Origin: Psychrobacter submarinus
GTDB taxonomy: Bacteria > Pseudomonadota > Gammaproteobacteria > Pseudomonadales > Moraxellaceae
Reading direction: 5' to 3'
Length of the DNA: 64,000 nucleotides
NCBI RefSeq assembly: GCF_904846685.1
Contig: NZ_CAJHBQ010000001.1
Coordinates: forward strand, 558,001 to 622,000
Part shown: one piece after another, positions 1 to 8,040 of the stretch
How positions within the stretch are numbered: the first letter of the stretch is position 1
Layout of the letters: every line of letters begins with the position of its first letter
Notes under the pieces: generated by a model
The model's input: only the letters and a program-made list of their open reading frames with translations
Told to the model about the DNA's origin: nothing
The model's database searches: none
Position numbers and translations under genes: made by a program

Positions 1-109
1 AGTGTAAGATTGCTAGAATGTACTGGGTTAAAATATTGCTAGATACGAGCTTAGGTTTTACATCCAGCCTTAAACTTTGTTTTTTAAACGCTATCTTCAA
101 ACGCTATCT

Positions 110-904
110 TTAAACGCTGTGTTTTTGCCAAAAACGAATGAATAAAGCATTTAAGTTTTGACATAAGATGGTGATGGCTTGACCTCGAGTATAGCGCTGC
201 TGGTGACAGCCTAGTATCAGCTCATGGACTTGCGCTGAGGCAATATCGACACACAAATTGACTTCAGACGCCTCAAAATCACAGCCAGATAACGTCAGAC
301 CTTCGACTAATATCTGCGTCCACTCTTGTTGTATCTCATTGATTAAATGACTCAAGCCGCTGCTTGTAGACAGCTGATTTTCTGTACTGAGTTCTATACT
401 GGGTTTTGTACTGAGTTCTATACTGAGTTCTAAGCTGGGTTTTGTACTGAGTTTTGTAGTGGGGCCACAGCGCAGACGATCCTCGTTTAAGCGCTGAAAT
501 AAGTCGATATTAATGAAGGCGGCATCAAAGATGTGGTTAAGACATTGCTCACAGCGCTGGTTGAACTGAGTCTCACTGAGCCAAGCATAGTCTTTAATCA
601 TTGTTATCCAAGCGGCGCGCATTGGCGAGAGATAATTGTCTTTGAGCTGCGCGCTTAGCTGCTGTTGCAGCTCATCTAAGCTTGCAAAATGATTATAAAA
701 ACTTGGCTGCGCAATCCCTGCGCCTTTGGCGACTTTATTCATACTCATGCCTGCGCTGCCTTCACTGCTATATAGACGCAAAGCGCTTTTCATTATCGCG
801 TTACGCGTTTGTGCCTTGGCAAGCTTGCGTGGTGATGCGATGCTCGCTTTTGCAAACCCGCCTTTTTTATCACCTATATCATCGATTATTTGTGTCACTT
901 TCAC
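110..904 (-). CDS. TetR/AcrR-family transcriptional regulator
   Basis: 264 aa. Residues about 33-80 form a TetR-type helix-turn-helix, with the turn and recognition helix around GIAQPSFYNHF, so this is a one-component DNA-binding regulator. The C-terminal ligand domain is not recognisable as a named subfamily. Odd: residues about 150-182 are a Ser/Thr/Leu/Lys-rich stretch made of repeated ELSTKPS-like units, encoded by near-identical DNA units at about 373-457. This looks like an in-frame repeat expansion inside the ligand domain. A perfect dyad at 943-960 lies 39-56 bp upstream of the start codon and is a candidate auto-operator. The nearest upstream gene (csbD) is over 500 bp away, so the target genes are unknown. 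Confidence 0.85.
   Translation of the reverse strand: MKVTQIIDDIGDKKGGFAKASIASPRKLAKAQTRNAIMKSALRLYSSEGSAGMSMNKVAKGAGIAQPSFYNHFASLDELQQQLSAQLKDNYLSPMRAAWITMIKDYAWLSETQFNQRCEQCLNHIFDAAFINIDLFQRLNEDRLRCGPTTKLSTKPSLELSIELSTKPSIELSTENQLSTSSGLSHLINEIQQEWTQILVEGLTLSGCDFEASEVNLCVDIASAQVHELILGCHQQRYTRGQAITILCQNLNALFIRFWQKHSV
373..457 (-). repeat. Imperfect in-frame tandem repeat within the TetR gene
   Basis: On the + strand the motif tactgagttctatactg and close variants (with gggttttg alternating for gagttcta) recur about six times. It encodes alternating ELSTKPS and IELS units. Length changes in multiples of three would keep the frame. Confidence 0.7.
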
Positions 905-942
905 GCTTAGCCTTTTATTAAACCACTTTATGCTTATGTTTA

Positions 943-960
943 GACTATAAGGTTATAGTC
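943..960. promoter_or_regulatory. Candidate TetR operator (18-bp dyad)
   Basis: GACTATAA-gg-TTATAGTC is a perfect inverted repeat with a 2-bp centre. It starts 39 bp upstream of the TetR start codon, where a repressor would overlap the promoter. Autoregulation is inferred from position and symmetry only. Confidence 0.55.
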
Positions 961-1459
961 ATTTGCACGGGCTGTCTATAATTTAATTATCATAAATAAC
1001 AGATTACTAAGATAAGCTAGCAATGCCTTGAGTGAAGCTGTTAGAGAGAAATCATGACGATCTAGAAAGAATAACCGTCTAACGAGGTTTTTTTGCAGAA
1101 TAAGAAGTTGTATATTAAGACGCTTTTTAAAGTACTAGAACTTACGAGTACTAAATATCATAGTTAATAAATAGAACAGCCGTACGGTTACTTTTAATTT
1201 TGCTTACTCTTACAAAGGTTACATACTCATAATAAATTTGCGGCCTTTATTATTGTTGAGCAACACTAAAAACACCGTTAATACAGACAGCGCGAGTCAT
1301 AATTTATATAGTAAGAATCACTAGTTATTGATGCATCGCTTAATAGCGATCTATTGAATGCTAGAGAATATAAACTCATTAATCGGCTATATTATAAAAA
1401 TAGGTAAATAGAAGGACTTTTATTTTACTGAATGAGCCGCTAATACAATGATAATCACT
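961..1459. other. Intergenic region, no gene seen
   Basis: About 500 bp of AT-rich DNA between the TetR operator candidate and csbD. No convincing ORF, tRNA or terminator was seen. It presumably carries the csbD promoter, but no box good enough to call was found. Confidence 0.4.
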
Positions 1460-1663
1460 ATGAATGAACATACTCTAAAAGGCGAATGGAACCAAATGAA
1501 AGGTTCAGTAAAACAAAAATGGGGCGAGTTGACCAATGATGACCTCGACCAAATCGAAGGTAGCCGTGATAAGCTAGTCGGCCGTGTACAAGAACGTTAT
1601 GGCCATAGTAAAGAGGATGCCGAGCGTGACGTGGACAACTGGCGCCGTGAAAACAACTATTAA
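1460..1663 (+). CDS. CsbD family stress-response protein
   Basis: 67 aa, hydrophilic and highly charged. It matches the CsbD/YjbJ family along its whole length: GEWNQMKGSVKQKWGELT, then DQIEG.RDKLVGRVQERYG. Homologues are abundant, general-stress-induced cytoplasmic proteins of unknown molecular function. The start at 1460 was chosen because it aligns with the start of E. coli YjbJ. An in-frame ATG 12 bp upstream (1448) would add four residues, and neither has a clear ribosome binding site. The gene stands alone and is followed by a hairpin terminator. Confidence 0.88.
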   Translation: MNEHTLKGEWNQMKGSVKQKWGELTNDDLDQIEGSRDKLVGRVQERYGHSKEDAERDVDNWRRENNY

Positions 1664-1696
1664 TAGTTGCAAGATAGAATAGATATTTTTATCTTT

Positions 1697-1728
1697 ACCG
1701 TATTGGCTGATCGTCGATACGGTTTTTA
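1697..1728 (+). terminator. Rho-independent terminator after csbD
   Basis: Stem accgtat/atacggt (1697-1703 and 1717-1723) followed by a T-run, 34 bp after the csbD stop. Confidence 0.75.
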
Positions 1729-1902
1729 GTATGTCGGTGTTAACTCTCATTGCTCATTCGTAGATAACTTTTGACTAGCGATTACATGCAGCTCAAGAGT
1801 AGAGAATTAGCAATAATAATTGAGAGACAATAACTTAAAAGCTATTATTTAAAGACAAACATTAGAAATAATCACTTAGAAAATATAGCTGAAAAACTGC
1901 AG

Positions 1903-1975
1903 CTTAAAAACGATAAACTTAAAAACGATAAACTTAAAAACGATAAATTAGAAACGATAAACTAAAAACTATAAA
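1903..1975. repeat. 15-bp tandem repeat array (three exact plus two degenerate units)
   Basis: The unit cttaaaaacgataaa occurs exactly at 1903-1917, 1918-1932 and 1933-1947. Degenerate copies follow at 1948-1961 and 1962-1975. The array lies in the non-coding space between csbD and the ZIP transporter and directly abuts a perfect hairpin. Its function is unknown. Confidence 0.85.
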
Positions 1976-2002
1976 ACCGCATAACAATCATTGTTATGCG
2001 GT
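1976..2002. terminator. Perfect 12-bp stem hairpin, possible terminator
   Basis: accgcataacaa/ttgttatgcggt around a 3-nt loop (tca). It is followed by a weak T-rich stretch on the + strand and preceded by an A-rich repeat array, so it could act on either strand. It is 300 bp from csbD, which already has its own terminator. Confidence 0.45.
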
Positions 2003-2294
2003 CTTATCTTTAACAATCCTTGTTACCTATCACGACTCATTCCACTGCATCCTTGCAGTACATCAAGTATAGTGCAATAGTAGAGCATCCTGCTCTAAAT
2101 ACAACTAGCTACTGGTATCGCTACCATCAGCACAGGTTATGCATCCTTACTTCACTAATCTTTGTCTTCCTGACGTAGATCACTGAAATATTATCCATAA
2201 TACGGTTAACTCTATCCTTGAGTCACATTCCCTGATGCCGTGTGACTATAGTGCCAAAATGTAATCGAACTGTTAAGAGGTGTTAGCGTCAATG

Positions 2295-2316
2295 CTTGTA
2301 AGCATATGCTTACAAG
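2295..2316. other. 22-bp perfect palindrome
   Basis: cttgtaagcat followed directly by its reverse complement, with no loop. It lies 54 bp past the 3' end of the ZIP transporter gene. There is no adjacent T-run, so it is a protein-binding site candidate or a structural repeat rather than a typical terminator. Confidence 0.6.
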
Positions 2317-2369
2317 ACAAAATCTAATATTTAATAAAGACAGCGAGTTACCTCATCAAAGCCGTATTA

Positions 2370-3077
2370 TCAGAGCAGCATTTCACCTAATATTCCTACT
2401 AAAAATCCTAATGTGGCTCCAAGCGGCGTCAGATAGTTTTTGGCAAGTTTGCTCTCAGGAATAATGTCCTGAATCAGCAGATATAAGATACCGCCACTAG
2501 CAAAGGTCATTAGATGAGCGGTTAAGTCAGGATGCGCACTTAATAAAAAGTGCCCGGTTAGTGCTGATAGTATGCCAAAGAAGCTGAGTACAAAGAAAAT
2601 AGCCAAGGTCTTTTTGACACTAAAACCGCTTTGAACCAAATCACGAAATGAATTAAAAGATTCAGGTAAGTTTTGTAGGCCGATAAACACCGCTAATAAC
2701 GCAGCCATTTGTGGCTCAATAGCAAATACTGCCCCGAGGGCGATCGATTCAGGGATAAAGTCCATTAGCATCGCTAGTAGCGTCGCTTGCTGTCCGCCAG
2801 ACTTTGCTAGTTGATAGTCAATAGCCATAAACACTATCGCACCTAGTAAGAATGAGCCTGTCACACCCCAGACGCTCAGCTCCTCCATGCCCTTTGGCAC
2901 TAATACTAGCGCTAATGCCGACAATATAATGCCCGCGCCAAACGACATTAAGGTATGAGTAATCTCGTATTTAACAGGACTATCTTTGACATGATGGTTA
3001 AACAAATTGGCCAATAGTCCGCCAATGAACACTGTTGCTCCGGCAAAGCCTGAATATAAAATGAGCTTAAATAGCAT
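2370..3077 (-). CDS. ZIP family divalent metal transporter
   Basis: 235 aa with about seven to eight hydrophobic segments, so an inner-membrane protein. The ZIP metal-site motifs are visible in the central helices: MDFIPESIALG in the helix 4 region and LQNLPESFNSF in the helix 5 region. The second has Gln where many ZIPs have His (HN.PE). A late IQDIIPESK repeats the I-P-E-S pattern. ZIP proteins import Zn(II), Fe(II) or Mn(II); the metal cannot be read from the sequence. The gene is monocistronic with about 270 bp of upstream DNA shared divergently with the PepSY-like lipoprotein. No Zur or Fur box was identified. Confidence 0.85.
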   Translation of the reverse strand: MLFKLILYSGFAGATVFIGGLLANLFNHHVKDSPVKYEITHTLMSFGAGIILSALALVLVPKGMEELSVWGVTGSFLLGAIVFMAIDYQLAKSGGQQATLLAMLMDFIPESIALGAVFAIEPQMAALLAVFIGLQNLPESFNSFRDLVQSGFSVKKTLAIFFVLSFFGILSALTGHFLLSAHPDLTAHLMTFASGGILYLLIQDIIPESKLAKNYLTPLGATLGFLVGILGEMLL

Positions 3078-3349
3078 AGCTAAGACTCCCTACACCGTCC
3101 CGTTAGTATTATTCACCTGATGATTAGGCTTGTTTTTGAGTAGTTTCGAGGAAAAAAGGGGTTTTGGCAATACGGTTATCACTGAATACTCGTTTTCATT
3201 ACTGAAGCTGTTGCATTGTTTACAACTTGATAACTTACAAGACATTTATTATCAATTTTTATGAACTACTATAAGGTGTAAGAAAATGTTTCAAAGCTAT
3301 TTATTAAGCGATAAGGAACAAGTCGCTATTAGGATCAGGAGCCAAAAAT

Positions 3350-3979
3350 ATGAAAACACCCCCTACTCTCCCATTTAAAAAGCTACTATCAGCAAGTCTT
3401 ATCTTAACGCTGTTTGGCATGTCAGTTGGTTGTACGGTTGCCAGTCCAGGCTACGATAATCAGCCGATATATCAGGCCAATGATGGCTATAAAAACGCCA
3501 ACTATAATCGTGCCAGACAACAGCTACGTAAAGACTTACGCCGCCAAGGCTATCAGTTAATGGATATCAGACCCGATACTTATCGCGGTAAGCAAGTGAT
3601 CAAAGCCTATACAAAAAAGAATAATCAGGCTTATGAGCTTACTTACTCTTATCCCAATTTAAAACTGCTCAATTCAAATAAAAAGCAATGGAAGCAAGTC
3701 TGGCGAGATAACGACCATAAAAAAGGTAATAAGAAGTACAAAAAAAATAAGCGCTATGATGATGTCGAAGATAGAATAAAACAAGAAAGTCGCTATTCAG
3801 CGGTTAGGCAGCGCGCTATCAAAAAGGTGAGCGCTATGGGCTACCGTGTCAAAGACATCGAACTCGATGAGCGAAACAATCGCGGCGTGTTTGAAATTGA
3901 GGCCAAAAAAGGCTCGCAAGAGTATGAGATTCTGCTGAGCTATCCAAATCTAAATGTCATTAAGATAGAAAAAGACTGA
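3350..3979 (+). CDS. Putative lipoprotein with two PepSY-like repeats
   Basis: 209 aa. The N-terminus is a lipoprotein signal (basic KK, hydrophobic SLILTLFGM, then a VGC lipobox at about C28). The mature protein contains two similar units, about residues 55-115 and 150-209. Each has the pattern R..A.....GY...DI followed by a K-rich linker and an AYELTYSYPNL/EYEILLSYPNL end. This fits tandem PepSY-like domains, which are small periplasmic alpha/beta folds often linked to protease inhibition or sensing. The middle is very Lys-rich (KKGNKKYKKNKR). The function is not known. A strong ribosome binding site (caggag) precedes the ATG. Confidence 0.7.
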   Translation: MKTPPTLPFKKLLSASLILTLFGMSVGCTVASPGYDNQPIYQANDGYKNANYNRARQQLRKDLRRQGYQLMDIRPDTYRGKQVIKAYTKKNNQAYELTYSYPNLKLLNSNKKQWKQVWRDNDHKKGNKKYKKNKRYDDVEDRIKQESRYSAVRQRAIKKVSAMGYRVKDIELDERNNRGVFEIEAKKGSQEYEILLSYPNLNVIKIEKD

Positions 3980-4075
3980 TCAACAAGCTAAGTACAGGCT
4001 AAATAAGTACAAGATAAATAACAGATAGAGTGATACGCTTTTGCATCGCTGTTATGCCATACAGTCTTGATGCTG

Positions 4076-4116
4076 AGGGTCAAATAAGCATTTAGCTGCT
4101 ATTTGACCCTTTTTTT
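4076..4116 (+). terminator. Rho-independent terminator
   Basis: 11-bp perfect stem agggtcaaata/tatttgaccct followed by seven T, downstream of the PepSY-like lipoprotein and just before the convergent NIF3-like gene. Confidence 0.9.
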
Positions 4117-4140
4117 ATACCTACTAAGCTCCTTTAATCG

Positions 4141-4452
4141 TCAAAAATCCAACACTTCTAGCACGTCATAAGCAGGAGTTTCATAAGGATGAGCTTGCTT
4201 TAAGGCTTTAATCACCTCTGCTATCATTGACGTCTTAACCACCATCTCGACACGCCATTCAGCGACTTTCTCAAGCTTATCTTGACTACCAAGATGCGGA
4301 TTACTACCTGCCATCGGCATAAACTGCCCCTCTCCTTTGACTTGCCAGCAGCACTGCTCATAATTGCCAATAGTGCCAGCTCCGGCAGCGAATAGCGCCG
4401 CTTTAACCTTCTCTAGCGCTTCCTCTGGAATAAAAACGGTCAATTTATACAT
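4141..4452 (-). CDS. NIF3-like/YqfO-type CutA-fold protein
   Basis: 103 aa. It matches the stand-alone domain that is also inserted in NIF3/YqfO proteins (COG3323 type): start YKLTVFIPEEALEKVKAALF, then the conserved GAGTIGNYEQCCW and the C-terminal AHPYETPAYDV. The fold resembles CutA/PII and metal binding through the conserved H-P-Y-E segment is plausible. No biochemical role is established. AAGGA stands at good spacing before the start. The gene lies 51 bp after the end of mpg and may share its transcript. Confidence 0.8.
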   Translation of the reverse strand: MYKLTVFIPEEALEKVKAALFAAGAGTIGNYEQCCWQVKGEGQFMPMAGSNPHLGSQDKLEKVAEWRVEMVVKTSMIAEVIKALKQAHPYETPAYDVLEVLDF

Positions 4453-4503
4453 GATGTATCCTTAGTTTATATGGTCTTTTTTAATGGCTTTTATTTAAGT
4501 AGT

Positions 4504-5151
4504 TTACTTCTTTGATAGTGACGGATGAGCCGTCCATACATAGCGTAGTAGCCAGTCTGCCGCCTCGCCTGCGTAATCGATACCGATACGCGGTCGTAGC
4601 GATACAAGCGGCAAACAGCCATCATCCTCAATCCAAACGCCAGACTCAGGCGCAATCGAGGAGCCGTATAACGCACGGTCAATTTGCAAGCGCTTTGTCA
4701 ATTTACCTGGGCCTGCGAACTGTTTGATATGAGTGAGCTGCTTATCAGAACTTAAATTTTGCTCTTCAAGCAGACGCTCGCTATCCTCAGCCAAAAACCC
4801 AGCTCGTATCAGCACCGACTCTGGGGACTCAGCCGTGCCGCTGACTAAATTAAGCATCAGATGCACTCCATACGTCAGATAAGTGTAGAAGACCCCGCCC
4901 TCAGCGTACATAATATCGGCTAGCGAATTGCCTTTCTTGCCTTTCGCTAAGTGCGCGGCAACTGAGCCGTCTTGCTCTCCTATATATGCTTCGGTTTCAG
5001 TAATGCGCACGCGCAGTACTTTTGGTACGCTATCTGTGTCAGTTATGCGTCGGCATAAGACTTTGCCAATCAAGTCCGCTGCCACTACGCAAGTTGGCCG
5101 AGCAAACCAAGAAGGCTCTAGGATAATCGAGTTTGTCTTCGCTTTGGACAT
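4504..5151 (-). CDS. 3-methyladenine DNA glycosylase (AAG/Mpg family)
   Basis: 215 aa, normal for the bacterial Aag/Mpg family. These enzymes excise alkylated purines such as 3-methyladenine and hypoxanthine to start base-excision repair. The family landmarks are present: RPTCVVAADLIGKVL near residues 18-32, the catalytic-Glu motif RITETEAYIG, GGVFYTYLTYGVHLMLNLVSG, ESVLIRAG and GPGKLTKRLQID. The usual downstream catalytic Glu and the Tyr-rich nucleotide-flipping segment are intact. The gene may be cotranscribed with the NIF3-like gene behind it. Confidence 0.9.
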   Translation of the reverse strand: MSKAKTNSIILEPSWFARPTCVVAADLIGKVLCRRITDTDSVPKVLRVRITETEAYIGEQDGSVAAHLAKGKKGNSLADIMYAEGGVFYTYLTYGVHLMLNLVSGTAESPESVLIRAGFLAEDSERLLEEQNLSSDKQLTHIKQFAGPGKLTKRLQIDRALYGSSIAPESGVWIEDDGCLPLVSLRPRIGIDYAGEAADWLLRYVWTAHPSLSKK

Positions 5152-5383
5152 GATATAGTAAACTCAATTTAAAAGTGTTATAGCGCTACTGGGGTGAATT
5201 TTCCGCAGCCTCTGTGATAGCAGCACGCAAGAAAAATTTATACCAGTAGCGCATTTGAATTGATGACAGTTTTATTTTAATAGACTATAGGCTTTTATCC
5301 GCATCAAATAATAGCTCTTATTATAAGCAATATCGCGGGCTGTAACGGTCACAGTTTGAGCACAATTAAGTAAAATTTTGCAT

Positions 5384-5413
5384 AAAAAAACTGAGCTTAT
5401 AAGCTCAGTTTTT
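5384..5413 (-). terminator. Bidirectional terminator downstream of purC
   Basis: Palindrome ctgagcttataagctcag flanked by seven A and five T. It works on both strands and closes the purC transcript (minus strand). The rest of 5152-5461 shows nothing else. Confidence 0.85.
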
Positions 5414-5461
5414 ATTGTGATATCAGTATTTAACCGCAGTATTTAAAGCTCAGTATTGGCA

Positions 5462-6175
5462 TTAGTCTAAAGGTACACCAATACGCTTTGCCACTTCCTC
5501 GTAACCTTCGATCACATCGCCAAGCGATTGACGGAAGCGGTCTTTATCGAGCTTTTTCTTAGTGGTTTTATCCCAAATGCGGCAGCCATCAGGTGAGAAC
5601 TCATCACCTAAGACAATACGGTCATGAAAGACGCCAAACTCTAATTTAAAGTCGACTAAGATCAAATCACCTTGATCAAACAGCGCTTTTAGTACGTCGT
5701 TGACCTGATAGCTTAAAGCTTTCATTTTGGCGAGCTGATCCTCAGTGGCCCAGTCCAAAGTGATGGCTAGCGACTCATTCACCATCGGATCGCCTAGCGC
5801 ATCATCTTTATAAAACAGCTCAAAGGTCGGCGGCGTCAACTCTTGGCCTTCTTCTAATCCCAAACGGCGCACTAGACTGCCGGCAGCATAGTTACGTACC
5901 ACACATTCAACGGGCAGCATATCCATACGTTTGACGAGCACCTCATCGCTAGACAACTGCTGCTCAAAATGGGTCTCAATCCCCGCTTCGCTAAGTTTTT
6001 GCATAATAAAGCTGTTAAAGCGGTTATTCACTTCACCTTTACGCGCTAATTGCTCAATACGCTTACCATCTAACGCTGAGGTATCATCACGAAAGTGCAA
6101 GATGAGCAGATCGTTATCTTCAGTCTCATAGACTGATTTGGCTTTACCTTTATATAAAAGTTGTTGTTTTTGCAT
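5462..6175 (-). CDS. purC: Phosphoribosylaminoimidazole-succinocarboxamide synthase
   Basis: 237 aa, the standard bacterial SAICAR synthetase size. It joins CAIR and aspartate with ATP in step 8 of purine synthesis in the cytoplasm. Motifs seen: [13 protein letters not shown] (ATP-binding start), [23 protein letters not shown], the [16 protein letters not shown] substrate segment, [10 protein letters not shown] and [20 protein letters not shown] precedes the ATG. It follows bamC and dapA on the same strand, matching the dapA-bamC-purC order of E. coli. The 243-bp gap before it suggests its own promoter. Confidence 0.97.
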   Translation of the reverse strand: MQKQQLLYKGKAKSVYETEDNDLLILHFRDDTSALDGKRIEQLARKGEVNNRFNSFIMQKLSEAGIETHFEQQLSSDEVLVKRMDMLPVECVVRNYAAGSLVRRLGLEEGQELTPPTFELFYKDDALGDPMVNESLAITLDWATEDQLAKMKALSYQVNDVLKALFDQGDLILVDFKLEFGVFHDRIVLGDEFSPDGCRIWDKTTKKKLDKDRFRQSLGDVIEGYEEVAKRIGVPLD

Positions 6176-6418
6176 GATAAGAGTCCTGTTCTTGCAAACT
6201 TACATAAGATATCTAAAAGAGTGATAGCCGGTTCAATGTAAAAGCATCCGTATAGCTAGAGCTAGCATGCTGATGATAACACCTAAGCTCTGAACACCGA
6301 ACGCTAGCCGTCCAGCAAAGGGATATAGCAACAGCACACACAACGTTTCGTGCGTTTATGGTTTTGAACAGACTATGTAGACACTATTAGAGTAAAAAAT
6401 AATAGAATGAAAAATAAT

Positions 6419-6754
6419 CTACTCAGTAGCTGCAGTAGTCGCCACAGTGCGCTGAGGTTTTGGTAATTGGTACTGCTTGCCCGCTTCGTTTTCTAAATTG
6501 AGCGTATTAACCCCAGCATTTGGCGTTGGATATAGCGGTACAAATGGCGCTGTTTGTGCATCGGCAGGCAATTGTAGCGGCGCAAGTTTTTGGCTTTGCT
6601 GATAGTCCAAGCTACCATTGTCGCGTTTTCCCACAAACTCTTTTAGCGACTGGCAACCGCTCAGCACTAAAGTACTTCCTAACAGAATCGTCAGCAGAGC
6701 CGGAGTGATTTTAGAGAGGTGTGATTTTGGGATATGTAATGATGTTTTCATCAT
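6419..6754 (-). CDS. bamC: Short BamC/NlpB-like lipoprotein
   Basis: 111 aa. Lipoprotein signal with lipobox LSGC (C about 34). The mature part carries GSLDYQQSQKLAPLQLPADAQ and then PLYPTPN, which resembles the unstructured N-terminal segment of BamC that lies along BamD in the outer-membrane beta-barrel assembly machine. Its position between dapA and purC is the bamC position in E. coli. It ends about 80 residues into the mature protein, so the two helix-grip domains of full-length BamC (about 344 aa in E. coli) are absent. The reading frame is clean, which suggests a reduced protein rather than a fresh pseudogene. Assignment rests on synteny plus this short match. Confidence 0.65.
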   Translation of the reverse strand: MMKTSLHIPKSHLSKITPALLTILLGSTLVLSGCQSLKEFVGKRDNGSLDYQQSQKLAPLQLPADAQTAPFVPLYPTPNAGVNTLNLENEAGKQYQLPKPQRTVATTAATE

Positions 6755-6869
6755 AGTGTCTCTGTGTTGTCTTAAGCATTAGCGCTCATTGGTGATTACG
6801 CTTAGATATTGACTGCGTGTCTAGCATTAAATACGCGTTTGTACTGTTGCACAAGCTGATGCGTAAATA

Positions 6870-7775
6870 CTAGATTAAGTTTGCTTTTACCAAGGCTTTA
6901 TCGATAGTCGCATGATGCGACTCAGCGAGCCAAACGAGTGGCAAACGAATCCCTTTATCGATCATACCCATTTTATGTAGCGCGTATTTGGCAGGGATAG
7001 GGCTGGACTCAATGAATAAATCACGGTGCAGATGTTCGATGACGTCATGAGCGGCTTTGGCAGCGGTAAAATCACCACGTAAGGCGGCGGCAAAAGTCTC
7101 GCTCATCGCTTTTGGTGCCACATTGGCAGTGACTGAGATATTACCTTTAGCGCCGACTTTCATAAGATCAAGCGCAGTACCATCATCACCAGATAAAACC
7201 ACTAACCTATCACCGACAGCTTTTATCAGCGCTTCACCGCGTCCAACTGAGCCTGTTGCGTCTTTGATAGCGACGATGTTATCAATGTCGGCTAAGCGCT
7301 CAACGGTCTCTTGACTAATATCGACAACAGTACGCCCTGGTACATTGTAGAGCATTTGCGGCATATCGACTGCGGCAGCGATAGCTTTGTAGTGCTGATA
7401 TAAGCCTTCTTGAGGCGGCTTATTATAGTAAGGCGCGACAAGTAACGCGCAGTCAGCGCCGGCGTCAGAGGCTTCTTGAGTCAGCTTGATAGCTTCATCG
7501 GTACTGTTAGCGCCAGTACCTGCAATCACAGGAACACGGCCATCGACATGCTTGACGAAGAAGCGAATCACTTCGCTATGCTCAGGTACGGATAGAGTGG
7601 CCGACTCGCCAGTTGTCCCTACTGCTACCAAGCAATGCGTGCCTTGCTCGATTTGCCAATCTATGAGATCTGCGAGACGCTTATAATCGACCTTACCATC
7701 AGGATGCATAGGCGTGACTAAGGCTACCATAGAGCCTTGTAATTGGGTTTTGATATCGTCGTATGCTGTACTCAT
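6870..7775 (-). CDS. dapA: 4-hydroxy-tetrahydrodipicolinate synthase
   Basis: 301 aa. It condenses pyruvate with aspartate semialdehyde, the first committed step to lysine and diaminopimelate. It is a TIM-barrel aldolase with VALVTPMHPDGKVD, VAVGTTGESATL, the catalytic-Tyr motif YNVPGRT and the Schiff-base Lys in VAIKDATGS. Start chosen at 7775: TAAGG stands 7 nt before it, while the in-frame ATG at 7781 is only 1 nt from the same Shine-Dalgarno sequence. It leads the dapA-bamC-purC run. Confidence 0.96.
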   Translation of the reverse strand: MSTAYDDIKTQLQGSMVALVTPMHPDGKVDYKRLADLIDWQIEQGTHCLVAVGTTGESATLSVPEHSEVIRFFVKHVDGRVPVIAGTGANSTDEAIKLTQEASDAGADCALLVAPYYNKPPQEGLYQHYKAIAAAVDMPQMLYNVPGRTVVDISQETVERLADIDNIVAIKDATGSVGRGEALIKAVGDRLVVLSGDDGTALDLMKVGAKGNISVTANVAPKAMSETFAAALRGDFTAAKAAHDVIEHLHRDLFIESSPIPAKYALHKMGMIDKGIRLPLVWLAESHHATIDKALVKANLI

Positions 7776-7990
7776 AACCATGCCTTACTGTTTTTTTTGC
7801 GGTAACATTAGCATTTTTATATGAAGCCAATGTTATCGTTTGAGCGTATTTGTGATTGATAGCTACTGATAGCTGCACGTATAACTAAATGCCCGATAGT
7901 GTAGCATATTTTACTTGCGCGACTAGTTGTCAATTCTAGCTGTTCATTGTAGCCAGCTTCGCTTGTAAGCCTTACTAAAATGACGCGCTT

Positions 7991-8017
7991 CTCTTATAAA
8001 AGCTGTCATTATAAGAG
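7991..8017 (-). other. Stem-loop downstream of the mucD-like gene
   Basis: Perfect 9-bp stem ctcttataa/ttataagag with a 9-nt loop, 24 bp past the protease stop codon. It has no T-run on the minus strand, so it is a weak terminator at best or an mRNA 3'-end structure. Confidence 0.4.
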
Positions 8018-8040
8018 CCTCTAATAGTGACAAACAAGCC

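Noticed and set aside
1903..1975. Tandem repeats as a CRISPR array
   Set aside because: Units are 15 bp and contiguous with no spacers, and no cas genes are present.
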